From an uncultured Clostridia bacterium (GTDB lineage Bacteria; Bacillota; Clostridia; Saccharofermentanales; Saccharofermentanaceae): a stretch of DNA of 64,000 nt. The stretch is from assembly GCA_946407705.1 (NCBI GenBank), contig CAMJPC010000010.1, forward strand, positions 1-64,000, read 5' to 3'. The position numbers were made by a program, and so were the translations under genes. The notes under the pieces were generated by a model that searched no databases, had not been told where the DNA came from, and saw nothing but the letters and a program-made list of their open reading frames with translations. Of this stretch, positions 26,915-35,721 are shown in pieces (position 1 is the first letter of the stretch; each line of letters opens with the position of its first letter).

Positions 26915-27940
26915 ATGAAGAAGTTTCTTGCGGTATTGATGACTGCTACTGTCGGTATGGCTATGGCAGGCTGCTCCGGTGCTCCCGCTGCTACAACAGC
27001 TGCACCCGCTGCTACTACTACTGCTGCTCCCGCTGCTACCACAGCTGCACCTGCCGGTGACGCTCTCATCAAGGTCGGTATCATCAATAACGACCCTAAC
27101 GAGTCCGGCTATCGTACAGCAAACGACAAGGACATGAAGGCTACTTTCACAAAAGAGAACGGCTATGAAGCTCAGTTCGCTTACAGCCTTAAGAACGACG
27201 AGCAGATCGCTGCTGCTAAGAAGTTCATCACTGACGAAGTTGATTATCTTCTTATCTCCGCTGCTGACGTTTCCGGTTGGGATTCCGTTCTCCAGGACGC
27301 TAAGACTGCCGGCATCAAGGTTATCCTTTTCGACCGTACGATCGATGCAGATCCTTCTCTCTATGAAGCATCCATCGTTTCCGACATGAGAAAAGAAGGC
27401 GACACAGCTATGGCATGGCTCGAGAAGCAGAACCTCCCCGAGTACAAGATCATCCACATCCAGGGCGTTATGGGCTCAGCAGCTCAGAAGGGCCGTTCCG
27501 GAGCTCTTGACGACAAGGCTAAGGAGAAGGGCTGGAAGATCATCACACAGCAGACAGCTGAGTGGAACGCAGAGAAGGCACAGCAGATCGTTCAGGCTGT
27601 CATCGACAAGGGTGAGAAGTTCAACGTTATCTATGCTGAGAACGACGATATGGCTAAGGGCGCTGTTGCAGCTCTCGATAAGGCTAACATCACTCACGGT
27701 GTAGGCGGAGACGTCATCGTTATGGGTTATGACTGCAACGCTTGGGCTCTCAAGGAACTGCTCGCTAAGAAGTGGAACTATGATGGCCAGTGCAATCCTT
27801 TCCAGGCTTCCTACATCGACAAGATCATCAAGGACTTCGCAGCAGGCAAGGCTCCTGAGCAGAAGACGATCATCATGGACGAGAAGGGCTTCGACGCTAC
27901 AACAATCACACAGGAAGACGTTGACAAGTACGGAATCTGA
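26915..27940 (+). CDS. ABC sugar importer, substrate-binding lipoprotein
   Basis: 341 residues. Lipoprotein signal (lipobox MAGC, C20), an Ala/Thr/Pro low-complexity tether (about 23-47), then a type I periplasmic-binding fold close to YtfQ/RbsB (IIHIQGVMGSAAQKGR, VIYAENDDMAKGAV, CNPFQASYIDKIIKDF). SD GAGG. It is the first gene of the importer operon and is separated from the ATPase gene by a strong stem-loop that should let it be made in excess over the membrane parts. The substrate is probably a pentose or furanose sugar, judging from the downstream epimerase. Confidence 0.9.
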   Translation: MKKFLAVLMTATVGMAMAGCSGAPAATTAAPAATTTAAPAATTAAPAGDALIKVGIINNDPNESGYRTANDKDMKATFTKENGYEAQFAYSLKNDEQIAAAKKFITDEVDYLLISAADVSGWDSVLQDAKTAGIKVILFDRTIDADPSLYEASIVSDMRKEGDTAMAWLEKQNLPEYKIIHIQGVMGSAAQKGRSGALDDKAKEKGWKIITQQTAEWNAEKAQQIVQAVIDKGEKFNVIYAENDDMAKGAVAALDKANITHGVGGDVIVMGYDCNAWALKELLAKKWNYDGQCNPFQASYIDKIIKDFAAGKAPEQKTIIMDEKGFDATTITQEDVDKYGI

Positions 27941-27980
27941 CAGGCCTTACTTAGTTAACTGTTAACTTGAACTAATGACC

Positions 27981-28018
27981 GGCACGCGGTACGGGATTTC
28001 CGCACCGCGTGCCTTTTT
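27981..28018 (+). terminator. Intra-operon terminator/attenuator after the binding protein
   Basis: Stem GGCACGCGGT (27981-27990) with ACCGCGTGCC (28004-28013), a 13-nt loop, then TTTTT. It lies 40 nt after the binding-protein stop and just before the ATPase gene. Partial read-through would explain excess binding protein. Confidence 0.85.
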
Positions 28019-28040
28019 AAGAATCCAGGGGAGTGGAGAT

Positions 28041-29573
28041 ATGGAGAATGGCGAATTGCTGCAGATGCGCGGTATCTGCAAATATTTCCCGGGAGTAAAT
28101 GCTCTTCAAGATGTGGATTTTACTTTGAGAAGCGGCGAGATTCATGCCCTCATGGGTGAGAACGGCGCAGGCAAATCCACTTTAATCAAGGTACTGACCG
28201 GCGTTTATGTAAAAGACGGCGGAAAGATTTTAATCAGAAAAGAAGGTTCGAACGAAGATCTGTTCGAAGAAGCACATATAAGATCACCTCAGGACGCCCA
28301 GAATTCGGGTATTTCAACGGTCTATCAGGAGATAGCCCTCTGCCCGAACCTCTCCGTAGCCGAGAACATGTTCATCGGAAGAAGCGGAGCGGTCACCAAT
28401 TGGACTGAGATGAATGCAAGAACGGAAGATATCTTAAACAAGCTCTGCATTCCGGCAGAAGCAAAGCAGCAGCTCGGTTCATGCTCGATCGCCGTACAGC
28501 AGATGGTAGCCATCGCACGCGCGGTAGACATGAAGTGCCGTGTTCTCATCCTTGACGAACCTACATCCTCACTCGATGAGCAGGAAGTTGAAAGACTTTT
28601 CGTGCTGATGAGAGATCTCAAGAAGCAGGGCGTAGGAATCATATTCGTAACACACTTCTTAGACCAGGTATATGAGGTCTGCGACAGGATCACTGTCCTC
28701 CGTGACGGTACGCTCGTAGGCGAATACGTCATCGAGGATCTTCCCAGAGTCCAGCTCGTTTCAAAGATGCTCGGCAAGGATCTTGATGACGTTGCCGACA
28801 TCAAGAGTGAGAGCGACGTTAAGCCTGTCAACAAGAACACGACACCGGTCCTCGAAGCAAGAAAACTCGTTAGTAACGCAGGCATCAAGCCTTTCGATTT
28901 CGATATCTATAAGGGCGAAGTCAACGGCTTCACCGGACTTTTGGGTTCCGGCCGAAGCGAATGCGTCAGAGCCATTTTCGGAGCTGACAAGGTACTTGGC
29001 GGCACCGTAAAGGTCAACGGCGTAAAAGTCAAGATCAGAAAGCCGATCGATGCGATGAAGCACGGCATCGGTTATCTACCTGAAGACAGAAAGTTAGACG
29101 GAATCGTAGCTGACCTTTCAGTAAGAGACAACATCATCCTCGCACTCCAGGTAATGAAAGGCTTCTTCAGGCCCTTCTCCAAGTCAAAGGCAGAGGAGAT
29201 GGCACAGAAGTACATTGCGCTCCTGGACATCAAGACAGCTTCCTCCGATACTCCGATCGGACAGCTCTCAGGCGGTAACCAGCAGAAGGTCATCCTTGCA
29301 AGATGGCTCCTTACGAACCCTGATTTCCTCATACTTGACGAACCTACGAGAGGTATCGACATCGGTACGAAGATCGAGATCCAGAAGCTCGCTCTCAAGC
29401 TCGCATCTGAAGGAAAGAGCGTTACGTTCATTTCCTCCGAGATCGACGAGATGCTCAGAACATGCTCACGCCTCATTGTCATGAGAGACCGTAAGGTGGT
29501 CGGTGAACTGACCGGAGACGATCTCACGCGCAACAAGGTAATGTCAACCATAGCCGGAGGTGAAGAGGTATGA
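28041..29573 (+). CDS. Sugar ABC importer, double ATPase (RbsA/MglA/YtfR type)
   Basis: 510 residues with the start at ATG 28041 (SD AGGGGAG); the open frame extends upstream into the terminator stem. Two fused nucleotide-binding domains: the first with Walker A GENGAGKST (39-47), a Walker B LILDEPTSSLD and a degenerate signature, the second with a degenerate P-loop (LLGSGRSE) but an intact LSGGNQQKV signature and LILDEPTRGID. This pattern is that of the CUT2 sugar importers. It overlaps the first permease by 4 nt. Confidence 0.93.
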   Translation: MENGELLQMRGICKYFPGVNALQDVDFTLRSGEIHALMGENGAGKSTLIKVLTGVYVKDGGKILIRKEGSNEDLFEEAHIRSPQDAQNSGISTVYQEIALCPNLSVAENMFIGRSGAVTNWTEMNARTEDILNKLCIPAEAKQQLGSCSIAVQQMVAIARAVDMKCRVLILDEPTSSLDEQEVERLFVLMRDLKKQGVGIIFVTHFLDQVYEVCDRITVLRDGTLVGEYVIEDLPRVQLVSKMLGKDLDDVADIKSESDVKPVNKNTTPVLEARKLVSNAGIKPFDFDIYKGEVNGFTGLLGSGRSECVRAIFGADKVLGGTVKVNGVKVKIRKPIDAMKHGIGYLPEDRKLDGIVADLSVRDNIILALQVMKGFFRPFSKSKAEEMAQKYIALLDIKTASSDTPIGQLSGGNQQKVILARWLLTNPDFLILDEPTRGIDIGTKIEIQKLALKLASEGKSVTFISSEIDEMLRTCSRLIVMRDRKVVGELTGDDLTRNKVMSTIAGGEEV

Positions 29574-30670
29574 CATCCAATTCATTAAAGAAAAAATCTT
29601 TTGTACAGAAGCTGGTTGCGATAACCCGCATGCAGCTGTTCATACCCGTGGCGGCTCTGTTGGTCCTGGTCGTATTCAACCTGATAGCAGACCCTTCGTT
29701 CTTCGCCATCAAGCTCGGCCAGAACAGCGCAGGCCAGCCGGTCTTCTCGGGATATCTCATCACGATCCTTGACTACGGTTCAGAGCTTGCGATCCTCGCG
29801 ATCGGAATGACCCTGGTTACTTCCGCATCAGGCGGACAGGACATTTCCGTAGGCGCTGCGATCGCCATTGCCGGATCCGTCATCCTCAAGGTCCTCTGCG
29901 GAAACGAATCAAGACCTGACCACATGAAGGCTCCGATCATTGTGGCTTTCCTCGTTGCCTGTGTCGTCGCGATGATCTTCGGCGCGTTCAACGGTGCTCT
30001 CGTAGCTTTCTTCAAGATACAGCCGATGGTCGCAACCCTGATCCTCTTTACGGCAGGACGTTCGATCGCTGCATGGATCAACAACAACGAGCTCCCCATC
30101 ATCTCGGATGAGAGCTTCTCATACTTCGGAACATTCATTCCCGGCTGCCCTATCCCGACTCCGGTATTCATCGCAGCAGCTTGTATGGTGGTCATCTTCC
30201 TTGTATTGAAGTTCACGAACCTCGGTCTGTATTCACAGTCCGTCGGCATCAACCCGAGCTCTTCAAGACTTAACGGTATCAACCCTGCAGTCGTAAAGCT
30301 CATCACATACGTCATCCTTGGTCTCTGCGTTGCAGTCGTAGGATTGATCAAGGTCAGCCGTATCTCAACCATCAACTACTCGGTAGTCGCTAAGGATATC
30401 GAAATGGACGCCATCCTCGCAGTTGCTTTGGGCGGTAACGCATTGAGCGGCGGTAAGTTCAGCATGCCGGCTTCGATCATGGGCGCTTACATCATCCAGT
30501 TCCTTACAACGACACTCTACAAGTTCAACGTAAACTCTTCCGCACTGCCTGCATATAAGGCTGTCGTAGTCATCATTCTCGTTGTTCTTTCTGCTCCGGT
30601 CGTAAGAGAGAAGTTCAACCAGTTAAAGAAGAGCAGGACTTCGGGAAAAACAGTAAAGGAGGCAGCGTAA
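29570..30670 (+). CDS. Sugar ABC importer, permease 1 (YtfT-like)
   Basis: 366-residue CUT2 permease (BPD_transp_2 family) with about ten membrane helices. The ATPase-contact region reads VGINPSSSRLNGINPAVVKL, and a QDISVGA segment near the second helix is typical of RbsC-like permeases. ATGA overlap with the ATPase gene. The operon encodes two different permeases in the order ATPase-permease-permease, as in the E. coli ytfR-ytfT-yjfF galactofuranose importer. Confidence 0.92.
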   Translation: MTSNSLKKKSFVQKLVAITRMQLFIPVAALLVLVVFNLIADPSFFAIKLGQNSAGQPVFSGYLITILDYGSELAILAIGMTLVTSASGGQDISVGAAIAIAGSVILKVLCGNESRPDHMKAPIIVAFLVACVVAMIFGAFNGALVAFFKIQPMVATLILFTAGRSIAAWINNNELPIISDESFSYFGTFIPGCPIPTPVFIAAACMVVIFLVLKFTNLGLYSQSVGINPSSSRLNGINPAVVKLITYVILGLCVAVVGLIKVSRISTINYSVVAKDIEMDAILAVALGGNALSGGKFSMPASIMGAYIIQFLTTTLYKFNVNSSALPAYKAVVVIILVVLSAPVVREKFNQLKKSRTSGKTVKEAA

Positions 30671-30671
30671 T

Positions 30672-31718
30672 ATGGAAAACAGTGTTTCCTCCAGATCTTT
30701 GAAAAGCCGCTTAAGGAGAATGTCAGATACCAATCTGCTTCTCATCATCACGATCGTGGTATTCATCTTCATGTATGCCATGGCAGTCGTATTCCTCGGT
30801 TCAGGCTTCCTTAAGCCCCAGAACTTCTTTAACATCCTTAACGAGAACGCTAGCCTTATCATTCTTTCATGCGGCATGAGCCTTGTCATGATCACCGGCG
30901 GTATCGATATCTCCGTAGGTCAGCTCACATCCCTCGTCTGCATGAGCTGCGCAGTCTTCCTCGACATGAAGGGCGGCGACGTAGGAACCTCAATGTGCAT
31001 CGCACTTTTGATCGGTCTTGCTTTCGGTGTGGTCCAGGGCTATCTCGTAGCTTACCTTGAGATCCAGCCGTTCATCGTATCTCTCGCGGGACTCTTTTTC
31101 GCGAAGGGCATGACGACCATCGTCAACGCAACGCAGTTCAACGTTGAGAACCAGCAGTTTGTAGCGATGAAGAACACCAGAATAACGGTTCCCTTCATGG
31201 GCTCTTACAATAAGAAAGGAGTCTATATTCCCGCTTATATCGAGATCGGCGTTATCGTAGCCATAGCAGTAGTCATCCTCCTGTTCATCCTTCTCAGATG
31301 GACGAGACTCGGAAGGAATTTCTACGCAGTCGGCGGCAACGCTCAGAGTGCAAGATTACTTGGTATCAACGTTAAGCGCACAAAGTTCATGGCTCACCTC
31401 CTCTGCAGCTTACTTGCGGCTATCGGCGGTTATGTGTATTTTATGCATGTAGGCTCCGGTTCTCCTTCACATGCAGATGGTGCTGAAATGAACGCCATAG
31501 CATCCTCCATCATTGGCGGAACGATGCTCACGGGCGGCGTTGGCAACATCGTCGGTACATTCTTCGGAGTTCTGAGCCTTAGCACCATCAAGAACATCGT
31601 TTCATCACTGGGACTTGATGAAGCATGGTGGACCAACATCACGGTCGCTTTCATGCTCTGTCTCTTCCTGCTGGTCCAGAGCCTTGTTCTGCGCCGTAAG
31701 GCAGGTGCGAAAAAATAA
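30672..31718 (+). CDS. Sugar ABC importer, permease 2 (YjfF-like)
   Basis: 348-residue CUT2 permease. GGIDISVGQLTSLV and the coupling segment VGGNAQSARLLGINV are clear family motifs. One base separates it from permease 1; SD AAGGAGG lies inside the end of that gene. It should form a heterodimeric channel with permease 1, served by the double ATPase. Confidence 0.92.
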   Translation: MENSVSSRSLKSRLRRMSDTNLLLIITIVVFIFMYAMAVVFLGSGFLKPQNFFNILNENASLIILSCGMSLVMITGGIDISVGQLTSLVCMSCAVFLDMKGGDVGTSMCIALLIGLAFGVVQGYLVAYLEIQPFIVSLAGLFFAKGMTTIVNATQFNVENQQFVAMKNTRITVPFMGSYNKKGVYIPAYIEIGVIVAIAVVILLFILLRWTRLGRNFYAVGGNAQSARLLGINVKRTKFMAHLLCSLLAAIGGYVYFMHVGSGSPSHADGAEMNAIASSIIGGTMLTGGVGNIVGTFFGVLSLSTIKNIVSSLGLDEAWWTNITVAFMLCLFLLVQSLVLRRKAGAKK

Positions 31719-31736
31719 AGGCCCGGAGGGTGAAAG

Positions 31737-33257
31737 ATGAGTAATTTCCTAGGCATTGAATTCGGATCCACACGTATTAAGTCGGTAGTTATCGACGACA
31801 AATTCGCCCCGCGTTCTTCAGGCGACTATGTCTGGAAGAGCGACTTCACGGACGGCGTATGGACTTACAGTCTGGATGAGGCCTTTGAAGGCCTGAGGAA
31901 GGCCCTGTCAGAGACAGATCTGGCCGGCGTTGCGGGAATGGGTTTATCCGCAATGATGCACGGGTATCTGGCATTTGATACGGAATGGAATCTCCTTGTG
32001 CCATTCCGTACATGGCAGAATACGATGACGGCCCAGGCCGCATCTGATCTGACAGGCCTCCTTGACTTTAACATCCCCCAGAGATGGAGCATTGCTCACC
32101 TTTACCAGGCGATCCTTAACAACGAGGAACATATTTCCCGCATCGCGCACATCACTACGCTCGCAGGTTATGTTCACTATAAGCTCACCGGCGTTAACGC
32201 ATTGGGCGTCGGTGACGCATCAGGTATGTTCCCGATCGACAGTTCAAAGATGGACTACGATCAGACCATGATCGACAAGTTCGATAACCTCATCGCTGAC
32301 AAAAACCTCGGTTGGAAGATCAGAGACATCCTTCCGAAGGTCCTTGTTGCAGGCGACGACGCAGGTTCACTTACGGCTGAAGGCGCAGCGCTTCTGGGCG
32401 GCGTTCTTCCCGAGGGAATCCCTTTCGCGCCCGCTGAAGGCGACGCAGGCACGGGCATGACGGCCACCAACGCTGTATCGGCAAAGACCGGTAACGTTTC
32501 CGCAGGTACCAGCATTTTCGCGATGGTCGTTCTTGATAAGCCTTTGAGCAAGGTCTATGAAGAGATCGACATGGTAACCACACCCAGCGGCAAGCCTGTT
32601 GCAATGGTTCACTGCAATAACTGCACGAACGACATGAACGCATGGGTAAACGTACTTAAGCAGACGATAGAACTTTTCGGAGGTTCTGTTGATACAGGCG
32701 AGCTCTATACGAAGCTCTACCAGAAGTCCATGGAAGGCGCAGCAGACTGCGGCGGCGTATGCACCGTCAACTACATGGCAGGTGAAGGAGTAACCCACTT
32801 AGACAGCGGCAGACCGTTCGTCATCAGGACTCCCGACAGCGATTTCTCGCTTGCCAACTTCCTCAGATCACAGCTCTATTCGACAATGTCCACGCTCAAG
32901 ATCGGCATGGACATCCTCGCAAAAGAAGGCGTTGAGATCGTAAGCCTCACAGGCCACGGCGGTCTTTTCAAGACTCCAGTCGTAGGCCAGCGCTACATGG
33001 CAGCCGCATGCAAGGCTCCCGTTACCGTTATGGAAACGGCAGGCGAGGGAGGACCTTACGGCATGGCTCTCCTTGCTGCTTACCGCGTGCTGAAGTCTGG
33101 CGAGACACTTGAGGCATTCCTTGCTGAGAAGATCTTCGCCAACGCAAGAAGCTCGACATTTGCACCCGTTGCAGAAGACGTTGAAGGCTTCGACAGGTAC
33201 ATTGAGAAGTTCTCCGCGGCGCTCGACGCTGAGCGCGTTGCTGCGGTAAAATTCTGA
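31737..33257 (+). CDS. FGGY-family carbohydrate kinase (probable pentulose kinase)
   Basis: 506 residues. The N-terminal phosphate-1 motif [14 protein letters not shown] and the C-terminal [16 protein letters not shown] and [14 protein letters not shown] match the FGGY sugar kinases. Position directly before an L-ribulose-5-phosphate 4-epimerase gene makes L-ribulose the likely substrate. However, the protein is shorter than classical AraB (about 560) and no L-arabinose isomerase (araA) is in the operon, so another ketose is possible. SD GGAGG. Confidence 0.85.
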   Translation: MSNFLGIEFGSTRIKSVVIDDKFAPRSSGDYVWKSDFTDGVWTYSLDEAFEGLRKALSETDLAGVAGMGLSAMMHGYLAFDTEWNLLVPFRTWQNTMTAQAASDLTGLLDFNIPQRWSIAHLYQAILNNEEHISRIAHITTLAGYVHYKLTGVNALGVGDASGMFPIDSSKMDYDQTMIDKFDNLIADKNLGWKIRDILPKVLVAGDDAGSLTAEGAALLGGVLPEGIPFAPAEGDAGTGMTATNAVSAKTGNVSAGTSIFAMVVLDKPLSKVYEEIDMVTTPSGKPVAMVHCNNCTNDMNAWVNVLKQTIELFGGSVDTGELYTKLYQKSMEGAADCGGVCTVNYMAGEGVTHLDSGRPFVIRTPDSDFSLANFLRSQLYSTMSTLKIGMDILAKEGVEIVSLTGHGGLFKTPVVGQRYMAAACKAPVTVMETAGEGGPYGMALLAAYRVLKSGETLEAFLAEKIFANARSSTFAPVAEDVEGFDRYIEKFSAALDAERVAAVKF

Positions 33258-33282
33258 TATCAAATATCAAGGAGCCGCGGAA

Positions 33283-33978
33283 ATGTTAGAAGCACTTAAA
33301 GAAAAAGTTTTGCAGGCAAATCTCCTGCTTCCCAAGCACGATCTTGTCACCTTCACATGGGGCAACGTATCCGAGATCGACAGAGAGTCTGGTCTCATCG
33401 TAATCAAGCCGAGCGGCGTCGATTACGACGGCATAAAGGCTGAGGACATGGTCGTTCTTGATCTTGACGGAAAGGTTGTTGAAGGACACTATAAGCCGTC
33501 CAGCGACACACCTACGCACATTGCTCTCTACAAGGCTTTTCCGGGCATCGGAGGCGTTGTACATACTCATTCGAGATGGGCTACAAGCTTTGCCCAGGCA
33601 GGTGTCGGCATTACCGCTTACGGAACCACACAGGGCGATACTTTCTACGGAGAGATCCCCTGCACACGTAAGATGACTCCTGAAGAGATCGGAGGAGAGT
33701 ACGAGCTCGAGACCGGAAACGTCATCATTGAGACCTTCAATAAGAGAGGCATCGATCCAGTCCAGGTTCCCGCAGTCCTGGTCAACAGCCACGGACCTTT
33801 CACATGGGGCAAGGACGCAAATGACGCCGTGCACAACTCAGTAGTTCTCGAAGAGTGCGCTTTCATGGCATTTCACGCGAAGATGATCAACCCCTCGCTC
33901 GGTGCCATGCAGCAGGAGCTCTTGGACAAGCACTACCTGAGAAAGCACGGCAAGAATGCCTACTACGGTCAGGGTTAA
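33283..33978 (+). CDS. araD: L-ribulose-5-phosphate 4-epimerase
   Basis: 231 residues, the normal length. The class II aldolase fold shows the zinc ligands H94 and H96 (HTHSRWAT) and H170 ([10 protein letters not shown]), D75 of SSDTPTH and D119 in QGDTF, matching the E. coli AraD pattern. It converts L-ribulose 5-phosphate to D-xylulose 5-phosphate for the pentose phosphate or phosphoketolase route. SD AAGGAG. Last gene of the operon, followed by a strong bidirectional terminator. Confidence 0.93.
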   Translation: MLEALKEKVLQANLLLPKHDLVTFTWGNVSEIDRESGLIVIKPSGVDYDGIKAEDMVVLDLDGKVVEGHYKPSSDTPTHIALYKAFPGIGGVVHTHSRWATSFAQAGVGITAYGTTQGDTFYGEIPCTRKMTPEEIGGEYELETGNVIIETFNKRGIDPVQVPAVLVNSHGPFTWGKDANDAVHNSVVLEECAFMAFHAKMINPSLGAMQQELLDKHYLRKHGKNAYYGQG

Positions 33979-34009
33979 TAAACTGTCTTCATAATATACT
34001 TCCAAAATG

Positions 34010-34048
34010 AATCGTCCCATCCACGCTGTGATTTCGGATGGGACGATT
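34010..34048. terminator. Bidirectional terminator between araD and the SCIFF maturase gene
   Basis: 13-bp perfect stem AATCGTCCCATCC (34010-34022) with GGATGGGACGATT (34036-34048), 13-nt loop. It lies 31 nt after araD and 12 nt after the maturase stop, with T-rich flanks on both sides. Confidence 0.85.
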
Positions 34049-34060
34049 GCATTGTGTCTT

Positions 34061-35443
34061 TTATTCTGTTTTACCGGGCTGATCGATCCCCGAAGTCAGG
34101 AGCTTTACGCCGATCGCGCACTCGATCCTCTTCTTGAAGAGCTTGCAGCCGTATTCATATACGCCCTGGATGTCTCCGGTCGCGTGATAGGAATTGGCAG
34201 CGCATCCGCCGGAGCAGTAGAGCTTTGCCCAGCAGTTGTTGCACTCGGGCCTGCTGTAGGCGTTGCATGCTGCGAACTTGTCTCTTGTCTCAAAAGCCGT
34301 TACGCCGGTATAGATGTCGCCCATCTTGTAGGCGGGGTCGCCGACGAACTGGTGGCAGGGATAGAGGTCGCCCCAGGGTGTGACTGCGAGGTACTCCGTT
34401 CCCGATCCGCAGCCTGCGACACGCTTGTAGATGCAGGGTCCGCATGTGAGGTCGAGCATGTAGTGGTAGAAGGTGAAGGGCTTGCCTTCGTTATATCTCT
34501 TGACCATGAGTCTTGCCAGTTCCTCATACTGCTCGAAAAGAACGGGGAGGTCCTCCTCGGTCAGGGCAGAAGGGCTTGAAGGATCCGTGACGACGGGCTC
34601 CATGGAAAGCTCGGTGAAGCCGAGGTCCAGCATGTGTTTGATGTCGTTTACGAAATCAGTATTGTGGTGCGTGAAGGTTCCGCGCATGTAGTAGCTCTTT
34701 GAGCCGCGCTTTTCGACGAACTTCTGGAAGTTGGGAACGATCCTGTCATAGGAACCGTTTCCTGCCATGTCGACTCTGAACCTGTCGTTTACTTCCTTAC
34801 GGCCGTCTAGTGAGAGGACGACGTTATGCATTTCCTTATTGCAGAACTCGGTGACCTCATCGTTTAAGAGTACGCCGTTTGTTGTGAGAGTGAAGCGGAT
34901 GTTCTTGCCGTGAAGTTTTTCCTGCTCTCTTCCGTACTTAACGAGTTCCTTGCAGACGTCCCAGTTCATGAGAGGCTCGCCGCCGAAAAAGTCGATGTCG
35001 AGGTTCTTATGGAAACCGGAATTCTCAATGAGGAAATCGATGGCTTTCTTACCTGTCTCAAGGCTCATCAATGCGCGCTCGCCGTGGTACTTGCCCTGGC
35101 TTGCGAAGCAGTAGGAGCAGTTGAGGTTGCAGGTGTGAGCTACGTGAAGGCAGAGGGCCTTGATGGAAAATCTCTTCTTCCTGTAGTCTTTGGCCAGATG
35201 TGCGTACTTGTCGGGTACGTAGAGCTTGCCCTCTTCTTTAAGCTTTTCTATGTCAGCGATGCATTCTTCCGCATCTTCGCGGGTGATCTTATGAACCTCC
35301 ATTGCCTTGGCGATTACGGCTTCGGCAGGCTCAGTCTCGTACCATTTGATCATGTCGAAAGCGACAGGATCAGTCATGTGAATGGAGCCCGAGAATACGT
35401 CGAGCACGATATTTAAGCCTTCAAACTGATAACAGTGGATCAT
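34061..35443 (-). CDS. scfB: SCIFF peptide maturase (radical SAM, thioether-forming)
   Basis: 460 residues. An N-terminal precursor-recognition region is followed by the radical SAM cluster motif C105-x3-C109-x2-C112 (CNLNCSYC) and then a SPASM domain with many cysteines binding auxiliary Fe-S clusters (LTCGPCIYKRVAGCGSG, CNNCWAKLYCSGGC). This family links Cys sulfur to a neighbouring residue (gamma-thioether, ranthipeptide) in the 47-residue precursor encoded just upstream. SD GGGAGA. A terminator-like hairpin separates it from the precursor gene, which should lower its expression relative to the precursor. The pair is almost universal in Clostridia; its physiological role is still unclear. 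Confidence 0.95.
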   Translation of the reverse strand: MIHCYQFEGLNIVLDVFSGSIHMTDPVAFDMIKWYETEPAEAVIAKAMEVHKITREDAEECIADIEKLKEEGKLYVPDKYAHLAKDYRKKRFSIKALCLHVAHTCNLNCSYCFASQGKYHGERALMSLETGKKAIDFLIENSGFHKNLDIDFFGGEPLMNWDVCKELVKYGREQEKLHGKNIRFTLTTNGVLLNDEVTEFCNKEMHNVVLSLDGRKEVNDRFRVDMAGNGSYDRIVPNFQKFVEKRGSKSYYMRGTFTHHNTDFVNDIKHMLDLGFTELSMEPVVTDPSSPSALTEEDLPVLFEQYEELARLMVKRYNEGKPFTFYHYMLDLTCGPCIYKRVAGCGSGTEYLAVTPWGDLYPCHQFVGDPAYKMGDIYTGVTAFETRDKFAACNAYSRPECNNCWAKLYCSGGCAANSYHATGDIQGVYEYGCKLFKKRIECAIGVKLLTSGIDQPGKTE

Positions 35444-35464
35444 AATGGTCTCCCGTGGATTTAC

Positions 35465-35497
35465 ATAAAAAAAGGTCTCATCCGTAAATGAGACCTT
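35465..35497 (-). terminator. Terminator/attenuator between SCIFF precursor and maturase
   Basis: Read on the minus strand: AAGGTCTCAT, 6-nt loop, ATGAGACCTT, then a run of seven T. It starts about 20 nt after the scfA stop and ends about 20 nt before the scfB start. Confidence 0.85.
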
Positions 35498-35517
35498 AAT
35501 CTCAAAATTTCCGCTAA

Positions 35518-35661
35518 TTACTCAGCCTTCTCGCAAGCCTGATTAGCTACGCCGCAGCTTGTCTTGCAAGCTGACTGGCAAGAAGTCTGGCACTCGCCGC
35601 ATCCGCCTTCCTTGGCTGACTTGTCAAGGTCACGGGTCTCGATGGTAACGATTCTTGTCAT
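35518..35661 (-). CDS. scfA: SCIFF ranthipeptide precursor
   Basis: 47-residue peptide with six cysteines at 21, 24, 28, 32, 36 and 43 in its C-terminal half (GGCGECQTSCQSACKTSC), the 'six cysteines in forty-five residues' signature. The N-terminal 20 residues (MTRIVTIETRDLDKSAKEGG) form the charged leader recognised by the maturase. Start ATG 35661 with SD AAGGGGG; own strong promoter. It is too short for ordinary ORF calling and easily missed. It lies in the standard position directly before the radical SAM maturase gene. Confidence 0.95.
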   Translation of the reverse strand: MTRIVTIETRDLDKSAKEGGCGECQTSCQSACKTSCGVANQACEKAE

Positions 35662-35692
35662 GATCGCTTTCCCCCTTATTTATAATGAGCAA

Positions 35693-35721
35693 ATTATACT
35701 TTGCAAGGCCGATACAGTCAA
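35693..35721 (-). promoter_or_regulatory. Strong sigma-A promoter of scfA
   Basis: Minus strand: TTGACT (35721-35716), exactly 17-nt spacer, TATAAT (35698-35693). The -35 overlaps the last codons of the upstream decarboxylase gene (ends 35718), so the promoter is partly coding. Confidence 0.85.
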
